NCBI GenBank assembly: GCA_946480685.1
Contig: CAMLLI010000364.1
Span: forward strand, 1 to 5,415
DNA from: an uncultured Flammeovirgaceae bacterium
Lineage (GTDB): Bacteria > Bacteroidota > Bacteroidia > Cytophagales > Cyclobacteriaceae
Reading direction: 5' to 3'
DNA: 5,415 nucleotides
The notes under the pieces are model-generated. The model worked only from the letters and a program-made list of their open reading frames with translations, made no database searches and was not told the DNA's origin. This document shows positions 1 through 5,415 of this stretch, one piece after another (position 1 is the first letter of the stretch; every line of letters begins with the position of its first letter). The position numbers and the translations under genes are program-made.

Positions 1-599
1 ACTATCACGTTCGTCAGGAGAAAGGTATACGTTTCTCGAATGCTACAGCCTTTATGGCGCAGGATCGTGAGACCGTTGATGAAGCATGGCCAGGAGATAT
101 AGTAGGTCTGTATGATACCGGTAACCTGAAGATAGGCGATACGCTTACAGAAGGAGAGAAGATGATGTATACCGGTATACCAAGTTTCTCGCCTGAGATT
201 TTTAAAGAGGTGATCAACATGGATGCTATGAAGACGAAGCAGCTTGAGAAAGGTTTGCTTCAGTTGATGGAAGAAGGTGTGGCGCAGTTGTTCACCTACG
301 AGATCGGTAAGAAAAAAGCAGTTGGGGTTGTAGGTGCGCTGCAGTTTGAAGTAATTCAGTTCCGTCTTAAGAATGAATATGGTGCATCATGTCAGTTCGT
401 GCCGCAGAATATATACAAGGCATGCTGGATAAGCAGTAAAGATCCTCAGAAGCTTGCTGAGTTCATCGATTCAAAACAACGCCATATAGCCCGCGATAAA
501 GATGATAAACTTGTGTTTATGGCAGAGTCGCGAGCATGGTTGAAGATGGTGCAGGATAACTTCCCGGATATAGAGTTTCATTTTACTTCTGAGTTTTAA
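1..599 (+). CDS. prfC: Peptide chain release factor 3 (RF3), C-terminal part, cut by the window edge
   Basis: RF3 is a cytosolic translational GTPase that recycles release factors RF1 and RF2 from the ribosome after peptide release. Only the last 198 residues are present. The reading frame begins at base 3 and is open to the left edge, so the GTPase domain and the true start lie outside the window. What remains corresponds to the post-GTPase domains. Visible family blocks are FMAQDRETVDEAWPGDIVGL, IGDTLTEGE, YTGIPSFSPEIF, KQLEKGLLQLMEEG, GALQFEVIQFRLKNEYG and a C-terminal FPDIEFHFT. These line up with the E. coli RF3 tail as I remember it (FMAGDR, PGDILGL, GIPNFAPELF, GVLQFDVV, YPDVQFH). EF-G also has PGDI- and GDTL-like motifs, but the LQFEV..RLKNEY block and the ending are specific to RF3. 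The stop TAA at 597-599 touches the stop codon of the convergent Uma2 gene. No frameshift is seen. Confidence 0.96.
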   Translation, partial: YHVRQEKGIRFSNATAFMAQDRETVDEAWPGDIVGLYDTGNLKIGDTLTEGEKMMYTGIPSFSPEIFKEVINMDAMKTKQLEKGLLQLMEEGVAQLFTYEIGKKKAVGVVGALQFEVIQFRLKNEYGASCQFVPQNIYKACWISSKDPQKLAEFIDSKQRHIARDKDDKLVFMAESRAWLKMVQDNFPDIEFHFTSEF

Positions 600-606
600 T
601 CAGAAG
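586..606. repeat. Small inverted repeat across the convergent prfC / Uma2 stop codons
   Basis: CTTCTGA (586-592) and TCAGAAG (600-606) are perfect complements around a 7 nt loop. The loop contains the prfC stop TAA (597-599), and the right arm contains the reverse-strand stop of the Uma2 gene (600-602). Neither side carries a good T-tract (ATAAAAAT on + and TAAAATGA on -), so it is not a canonical intrinsic terminator. It may be a weak bidirectional 3'-end structure or chance. Confidence 0.4.
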
Positions 607-1163
607 ATAAAAATATCTTTCAGATCAAATTTCAGATTGACAAGAACGGAGGAGGAAACTTCTCCTTCTTTTACAAGGTATAAATGCGGTACATCGGCAT
701 CGGGCTGATCGTGTTTATATACTTCGAGTGTATGATTGGCAGGGTCAACGATCCAGTATTCACGCACACCAATCTGCTGATATACTTTCTTCTTCCGGTT
801 ACGATCGGTAAAAACGTTGGATGGAGAAATGATCTCAACGATTAGATCCGGAACTCCTTCAATACCACGGTTGGTAATAATGTTTCTTTTTTCTGCGGGG
901 ATAAATACCAGGTCTGGTTGAAATACATTTTTGTGATCGATGTAAAGATCAATAGGTGCGAAGAATACTTTACTGTTTGATTTCGCTGACTCTTTTTCAA
1001 GGATCATGAAAAGCTTACCAGTTACATTCTGGTGAAAAGGCGTAGGCGCGGGTGATATAATGAGTTCTCCATTAATTAACTCACAAGGGGTATTCGATTC
1101 TTCCAACTTCAGAAAGTCGTCAACAGTCCATTCCTTGCTGCGATCAATCATTAATGTTTTCAT
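600..1163 (-). CDS. Uma2 family (DUF820) putative restriction endonuclease-fold protein
   Basis: This 187-residue protein carries the signature of the Uma2/DUF820 family, which is predicted to have a PD-(D/E)XK nuclease fold. The biological role of the family is largely unknown. In order I see an N-terminal WTVDDFLKL segment (12-20), CELINGELIISPAP (27-40, E28 a candidate active-site acid), H44, FQPDLVFIP (81-89, with D84), GVPDLIVEIISPS (103-115, with D106 and E110), the basic RNRKKK (121-126, candidate catalytic Lys), and the typical GVREYWIVDP (132-141). The key residues look intact, so the fold may still be active. The frame is open back to base 1235, but that would overlap the divergent pseudouridine synthase start and add 24 unconserved residues, so I chose the ATG at 1161-1163. 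No Shine-Dalgarno is evident. The gene is monocistronic, convergent with prfC and divergent from the RluA-family gene. Nothing nearby suggests a restriction partner. Confidence 0.88.
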   Translation of the reverse strand: MKTLMIDRSKEWTVDDFLKLEESNTPCELINGELIISPAPTPFHQNVTGKLFMILEKESAKSNSKVFFAPIDLYIDHKNVFQPDLVFIPAEKRNIITNRGIEGVPDLIVEIISPSNVFTDRNRKKKVYQQIGVREYWIVDPANHTLEVYKHDQPDADVPHLYLVKEGEVSSSVLVNLKFDLKDIFIF

Positions 1164-1228
1164 ATCTGTTGAAAAATCTTTTATAAATATACCAACTTTT
1201 CCAGATGTTTGGATTTTGATTCTTGTCC

Positions 1229-1921
1229 ATGACAAAGACGCAACCTTTCACCGTACTCTTTGAAGATAACCATTTGCTGGTTGTCAATAAATCCAGTGGC
1301 GTGCTGGTGCAGGGTGATGCTACCGGAGATATACCGTTGGTGGAATTGTGTAAAGAGTATATTAAAGCAAAGTATGATAAACCCGGAGCTGTGTTTTTGG
1401 GTGTAGTACACAGACTCGATCGTCCGGTGAGTGGTGTTGTAGTACTGGCACGTACATCAAAGTCGCTGGAGCGGATGAATGCTTTGTTCCGCGAAAAAGA
1501 AACAACCAAAACATACTGGGCTATTGTAGGGAGCAAGCCTCCGAAGAGTGAAGACACACTCGTGCACTGGCTTTTAAAAGACGAGAAGAAGAACAAGACT
1601 ACTGCATACAGGAAAGAAACAACGGGTGCCCTACGCTCTGAGCTGAGTTATAGAGTATTGGCTGCCGCTGAAGGCTGCTGGTTGTTACAAGTTAATCCCG
1701 TTACAGGTCGTCCGCACCAGATACGCGTGCAGCTCGCCAGTATAGGTTGTGTGATTAAAGGTGATTTAAAATATGGAGATGATACTCCAACCGACAATGG
1801 AAGTATTTATCTTCATGCCAAAAGACTTTCGTTTGTTCACCCGGTAAAGAAGGAGCAAGTGTTGTTTGAAGCACCGGTACCTTTCATGGGGTTGTGGAAT
1901 AATTTCCCTGAAACCGAATAA
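1229..1921 (+). CDS. RluA-family RNA pseudouridine synthase
   Basis: The product is a 230-residue cytosolic enzyme that converts uridine to pseudouridine in structured RNA (rRNA or tRNA). Family hallmarks are the N-terminal strand FEDNHLLVVNKSSGVLVQ (11-28), the catalytic motif HRLDRPVSG (61-69, with D64 as the nucleophilic aspartate), ARTSKSLERMNALFREKE (73 onward), TKTYWAIV, and the C-terminal GRPHQIRVQLA (160-170) followed by GDLKYG. There is no S4 RNA-binding domain ahead of the catalytic core, so it belongs with the short RluA/RluC-catalytic-domain-only forms, and its target site cannot be inferred. I chose the ATG at 1229, although an in-frame TTG at 1223 would add two residues. It leads a tight cluster: the DUF6787-like gene follows after only 4 bp. 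I could not find a convincing promoter in the 65 bp divergent spacer. The family call is secure; orthology to a named Rlu or Tru enzyme is not. Confidence 0.95.
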   Translation: MTKTQPFTVLFEDNHLLVVNKSSGVLVQGDATGDIPLVELCKEYIKAKYDKPGAVFLGVVHRLDRPVSGVVVLARTSKSLERMNALFREKETTKTYWAIVGSKPPKSEDTLVHWLLKDEKKNKTTAYRKETTGALRSELSYRVLAAAEGCWLLQVNPVTGRPHQIRVQLASIGCVIKGDLKYGDDTPTDNGSIYLHAKRLSFVHPVKKEQVLFEAPVPFMGLWNNFPETE

Positions 1922-1925
1922 AAAT

Positions 1926-2246
1926 ATGGCGAATACTTCGTGGATGGAGCGGCTCAAGCAACGATGGAAACTGGGAAGTATATCTCAGGTTGTTGTCGTG
2001 TTGATTGTGTTTGCCTGTACCGGCTTCACCGTTTTGTTCATTAAAAAACCAATTCTCAGGTTTCTTGCCGGAGAAAATGGCGATACAGCGTTTGCTTCCG
2101 TATTATACTATATATTTATTCTGCCCCTATATAATGTCATTTTGTTAGGGTATGGTTTCCTTTTAGGGCAGTTCACTTTTTTTTGGGAATTCGAAAAGCG
2201 CTCCGTTGGCAGGATTATTTCTGCTTTTCGAAAGACGAAAAAGTAG
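1926..2246 (+). CDS. DUF6787-like small membrane protein
   Basis: This is a 106-residue inner-membrane protein of unknown function. A short amphipathic, basic N-terminus (SWMERLKQRWKLGS, 5-18) leads into a first hydrophobic helix at about 20-39. A GENGD-containing loop follows, then a long second hydrophobic segment at about 58-83. That segment ends in the motif PLYNVILLGYGFLLGQF and FFWEFEK (67-91), and the tail is basic (KRSVGRIISAFRKTKK). The kPIL...PLY.V.LL..G.l.GQF.FFW.FEK pattern matches a small protein family widespread in Bacteroidota (DUF6787, by recall). Some databases mislabel members as prolipoprotein diacylglyceryl transferase, but the catalytic motifs of Lgt are absent and the protein is far too short. 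The frame is open from 1866, inside the preceding gene. The ATG at 1926 fits the family N-terminus and leaves a 4 bp gap, implying translational coupling. The lipoprotein gene starts 6 bp after its stop. Confidence 0.82.
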   Translation: MANTSWMERLKQRWKLGSISQVVVVLIVFACTGFTVLFIKKPILRFLAGENGDTAFASVLYYIFILPLYNVILLGYGFLLGQFTFFWEFEKRSVGRIISAFRKTKK

Positions 2247-2252
2247 TGGTTT

Positions 2253-2873
2253 ATGAAACATATTTTATTGCTGGTAGCGGCTATTTTAATAGTCACGGCA
2301 TGCTCATCTCCAAGGTATACCTATAATTTTGATTACTACGACTATAACAGCGGCCGCAAGCATCATCATGCGAAATCTGCACCATCAAAAACTGAAAACG
2401 AAGAACATCCGCTTACACTTGAAGAACGCACCCTCGTAGCCAGCGCTGCTCCTATTGTTTTAACAGAAGAAGATATAGCAGCAGATAAAGCAGCCGCCAA
2501 ACCCGCTAAAGTATCAAAACCATCGAAGGCTGCTCTTGCTGAAACAAAAAAAGCAGAAGCAGCCGCGAAAGAAAATGCAGCATTACTTGCCAAGCGATAT
2601 AAAGAACTTTCAAAATCACAACGTAAAGAATTTAAAGCTGAGTTGAAGAAGCAATTCAAACGCTATATGAAAGCCAAACGCACGGGTGATACAATAGCGG
2701 CAAATAATGCTACGAGCAATATGGACCAGGATTTAAAGATGGCCATTATATTCGGTGCCGTAGGACTAACATTAACATTGTTCGGGGGTATAAATGAAGC
2801 CTTCTGGATATTAGGTGTAATAGCAATCGTAGTTGGCGTTGTGTTTCTTGTCAAATGGTTGGTACGTCAGTAG
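2253..2873 (+). CDS. Putative lipoprotein with Ala/Lys-rich helical region and two C-terminal hydrophobic segments
   Basis: I do not recognise this 206-residue protein as a named family. The N-terminus is a lipoprotein signal peptide: MKH, a hydrophobic stretch (4-14), then VTAC, giving a predicted acylated Cys17. A tyrosine-rich stretch (RYTYNFDYYDYN, 21-32) and a small basic/His patch (RKHHHAK) follow. Residues about 55-145 are low-complexity and rich in Ala, Lys and Glu (including KKAEAAAKENAALLAKRYKE and KSQRKEFKAELKKQFKRYMK), probably a long charged helix or coiled coil. The last 45 residues hold two hydrophobic segments, about 161-180 (MAIIFGAVGLTLTLFGG) and 183-203 (AFWILGVIAIVVGVVFLVKW), ending KWLVRQ. 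A lipid anchor plus C-terminal transmembrane helices suggests inner-membrane retention with the charged region in the periplasm. It is last in the RluA-family cluster, 6 bp after the DUF6787-like gene and just before a strong terminator. The gene is real; its function is unknown. Confidence 0.82.
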   Translation: MKHILLLVAAILIVTACSSPRYTYNFDYYDYNSGRKHHHAKSAPSKTENEEHPLTLEERTLVASAAPIVLTEEDIAADKAAAKPAKVSKPSKAALAETKKAEAAAKENAALLAKRYKELSKSQRKEFKAELKKQFKRYMKAKRTGDTIAANNATSNMDQDLKMAIIFGAVGLTLTLFGGINEAFWILGVIAIVVGVVFLVKWLVRQ

Positions 2874-2906
2874 AGATATAGCGTACAGATATACCATAAA
2901 ATAAGA

Positions 2907-2932
2907 AACCCTGAAGTTGTCTCTTCAGGGTT
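2907..2932. terminator. Bidirectional intrinsic terminator between the lipoprotein gene and atpC
   Basis: AACCCTGAAG (2907-2916) and CTTCAGGGTT (2923-2932) form a perfect 10 bp stem with the 6 nt loop TTGTCT. On the + strand it is followed by CTCTGTTTTAT, and on the - strand by TCTTATTTTAT, so both sides are T-rich. It lies 33 bp after the lipoprotein stop and 30 bp from the atpC stop. It can therefore end both convergent transcripts, with the better T-tract on the atpDC side. Confidence 0.85.
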
Positions 2933-2962
2933 CTCTGTTTTATACTCGGAATGTTTTAAAGC

Positions 2963-3208
2963 TCAGGCTGCTATACCATCTGCCAGCAGAATTACTTTAT
3001 TCTTCAGCACTTCCACTACGCCTCCGGTAACTGCTATCTGATGAGATCCATCTTTACCTTTATACTCAACGATACCTTCTTTCAGCAAGCTGATAAGTGG
3101 TGCGTGATGATCCATTACCTGAAAGGAACCATCTGCTCCCGGAAAGGTGGCTATCGTTACATCGCCTTCAAATACTTTTTTCTCCGGAGTTAATATTTCA
3201 AGATGCAT
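2963..3208 (-). CDS. atpC: F1Fo ATP synthase epsilon subunit, short form
   Basis: Epsilon is part of the central stalk of the F1 sector on the cytoplasmic face of the inner membrane; it couples the gamma rotor to the c-ring. The 81-residue product starts MHLEILTPEKKVFEG, then shows the family block FPGADGSFQVMDHHAPLISL (22-41), ITGG-like VTGGVVEV (60-67) and a final VILLAD (72-77). This covers only the N-terminal beta-sandwich. The C-terminal helical hairpin, which makes the E. coli subunit about 139 residues and acts as an inhibitor there, is absent. The reading frame ends cleanly, and short epsilons are usual in Bacteroidota, so I read this as the native form and not a truncation. The ATG at 3206-3208 matches the conserved N-terminus. 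It lies 100 bp downstream of atpD, separated by a hairpin-forming repeat, and is presumably cotranscribed with it. Confidence 0.95.
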   Translation of the reverse strand: MHLEILTPEKKVFEGDVTIATFPGADGSFQVMDHHAPLISLLKEGIVEYKGKDGSHQIAVTGGVVEVLKNKVILLADGIAA

Positions 3209-3216
3209 GATCTTTT

Positions 3217-3294
3217 GATTGTAAGATTGAAAGATTAGAAATTGAAAGATTAAAAGACAGGTATCTAATATTCCAATCTTTCAATCTTCCAATT
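3217..3294. repeat. Imperfect inverted repeat of ATTGAAAGATT units in the atpD-atpC spacer
   Basis: The perfect core is AAGATTGAAAGATT (3223-3236) against AATCTTTCAATCTT (3275-3288), 14 bp. It extends outward to 3217/3294 and inward to 3240/3271 with single mismatches at 3222/3289 and 3237/3274. The 30 nt loop contains a further direct copy of the unit: ATTGAAAGATTA occurs at both 3226-3237 and 3241-3252. The structure fills most of the 100 bp between the atpD stop and the atpC start. In mRNA it would be a long AU-rich hairpin. There is no T-tract of terminator type, so read-through into atpC is expected. It could be a dispersed intergenic repeat element or an mRNA processing or stability signal. 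Confidence 0.75.
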
Positions 3295-3308
3295 TTTCAA
3301 TTTTAATT

Positions 3309-4820
<1,512 letters not shown>

Positions 4821-4857
4821 TTAGTTATTTATTAAGTCAGGGTTCTGAAATTGACCG

Positions 4858-4888
4858 CAAAAGTAGGTAGTTACGAACGAAGTGCAAA
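4858..4888 (-). promoter_or_regulatory. Predicted Bacteroidota-type promoter for atpDC
   Basis: Reading the - strand, TTTG (4888-4885) is followed after exactly 19 nt by TACTTTTG (4865-4858). This matches the Bacteroidota sigma-A consensus of a -33 TTTG and a -7 TAnnTTTG in every fixed position. The expected start of transcription, a few bases further on (about 4850-4853), would give a leader of roughly 35 nt before the atpD ATG. The 150 bp spacer upstream of atpD (4818-4967) shows no clear terminator for the preceding histidine kinase gene, so some read-through is possible. Confidence 0.68.
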
Positions 4889-4967
4889 GGGCTGTGAATT
4901 AATTATTCAGCCTATTTATAAAGGACTTTGCGGTGTGTGTTTTACCGGTTGGAACGAATTACTTTTT

Positions 4968-5415
4968 TCAGGCTGCATTCAGGATAATTCTGAACGTTGT
5001 GCCCTGATTTTCTTCCGAAGATTTTACGAAAATTTTGCCGTTGTGGTAGGTTTCGATAATTCGTTTGGCAAGCGTGAGCCCTAAACCCCAGCCGCGTTTC
5101 TTGGTTGTGAAGCCCGCCCGGAAAACAGAATCTATTTTTGACCGCGGAATTCCTTTGCCGGTATCCGAAACATCGATAAATACTTTGCCTTCATTGCCTC
5201 GCAGAATCTTTATTGCAATGGTGCCGGTATTGCTCATCGCATCTACAGAGTTTTTACTGAGATTCTCAATTACCCACTCGAAGAGCGGTGCGTGAACATT
5301 AACGAAAATTGTTTCCGATAGCGTAAAGACCTCTATCCGTATTTTAGATGATACTCTCGGACGAAGGTAGTTCACTACGTTATTGATCAGCGTTACAACG
5401 TTCTCTCTTTTTAAT
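4968..5415 (-). CDS. Sensor histidine kinase, C-terminal ATPase domain, cut by the window edge
   Basis: The last 148 residues of a two-component sensor kinase are present; the frame is open to the right edge. A GTG at 5373-5375 is internal and not a credible start, because the family sequence continues upstream (NVVTLINNVVNYLRPR). The HATPase_c fold is complete in its motifs: N-box in FEWVIENLSKNSVDAM (45-60 of the fragment, N55), G1 box DTGKG (84-88), F-box FTTK (102-105), G2 box GWGLGL (108-113) and GTTF (138-141). The GFTTKKRGWGLGL and KRIIETYHNGKIFV wording is typical of a histidine kinase group common in Bacteroidota. The sensor domain and the phospho-accepting His box lie outside the window, so the signal cannot be inferred. 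No response regulator is visible here. It is 150 bp upstream of atpD in the same orientation, but probably functionally unrelated. Confidence 0.95.
   Translation of the reverse strand, partial: LKRENVVTLINNVVNYLRPRVSSKIRIEVFTLSETIFVNVHAPLFEWVIENLSKNSVDAMSNTGTIAIKILRGNEGKVFIDVSDTGKGIPRSKIDSVFRAGFTTKKRGWGLGLTLAKRIIETYHNGKIFVKSSEENQGTTFRIILNAA

Noticed and set aside
167..180. Perfect 14 nt palindrome GTATACCGGTATAC
   Set aside because: It lies within conserved prfC codons (YTGIP) and is explained by coding. One copy with no flanking structure does not support a binding site.
1164..1228. Possible promoters in the divergent spacer: TATATTTA (1191-1184, - strand) and GATGTTTG (1204-1211, + strand)
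   Set aside because: Each differs from TAnnTTTG at one fixed position and neither has a TTG at a proper distance upstream, so they are not called.
1164..1235. Longer N-terminus for the Uma2 protein (start near 1235)
   Set aside because: It would overlap the start of the divergent RluA-family gene and adds 24 residues outside the family core; the ATG at 1161-1163 is preferred.
1144..1596. 150-codon open frame on the - strand opposite the RluA-family gene
   Set aside because: It is antisense to a clearly conserved gene, shows no recognisable family and has low-complexity Ser/Thr-rich sequence.
2366..2659. 97-codon open frame on the - strand opposite the lipoprotein gene
   Set aside because: Its Ala/Ser/Phe-rich translation is the mirror of the Ala/Lys/Glu-rich codons on the other strand; there is no independent evidence for it.
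4851..5084. 77-codon open frame on the + strand across the atpD promoter spacer and the kinase 3' end
   Set aside because: It overlaps a conserved kinase end on the opposite strand and a predicted promoter, and its translation matches nothing I recognise.

Overview
The window reads as ordinary chromosomal DNA from a member of the Bacteroidota, most likely a Cytophagales-like lineage. The evidence is: a DUF6787-type small membrane protein of the kind common in this phylum; a histidine kinase C-terminus of the recurrent FEWVIENL / GFTTKKRGWGLGL type; an F1 beta subunit with insertions relative to E. coli and a very short epsilon subunit; no convincing Shine-Dalgarno sequences before the genes; and a promoter upstream of atpD that fits the Bacteroidota TTTG / TAnnTTTG consensus. 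The assignment comes from recognised sequence patterns, not from a database search. I found no rRNA, tRNA, CRISPR array, insertion sequence or phage gene.

Layout. The left end holds the last 198 codons of prfC (peptide chain release factor 3, + strand). Its stop codon directly abuts the stop codon of a convergent Uma2-family (PD-(D/E)XK nuclease fold) gene on the - strand, and a small inverted repeat spans the junction. A short divergent spacer (1164-1228) separates the Uma2 gene from a compact + strand cluster: an RluA-family pseudouridine synthase, a DUF6787-like two-helix membrane protein and an unrecognised lipoprotein with two C-terminal hydrophobic segments. The gaps between these are only 4 and 6 bp, so they are probably one transcript. 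It ends at a strong hairpin (2907-2932) that also serves the opposing ATP synthase transcript.

The right half is on the - strand. It holds the 3' part of a sensor histidine kinase (truncated by the window edge), a 150 bp spacer carrying the predicted atp promoter, atpD (F1 beta, 502 aa), a 100 bp spacer with an imperfect inverted repeat built from ATTGAAAGATT-like units, and atpC (epsilon, 81 aa). The atp genes next to atpD and atpC in the classical operon are absent here: a kinase lies upstream and a convergent operon downstream. The locus is therefore a split atpDC unit.

I see no convincing undescribed multi-gene system. The points most worth a second look are the hairpin repeat between atpD and atpC, the contradictory topology of the lipoprotein, the convergent stop-to-stop junction at 599/600, and the well-formed atpD promoter.
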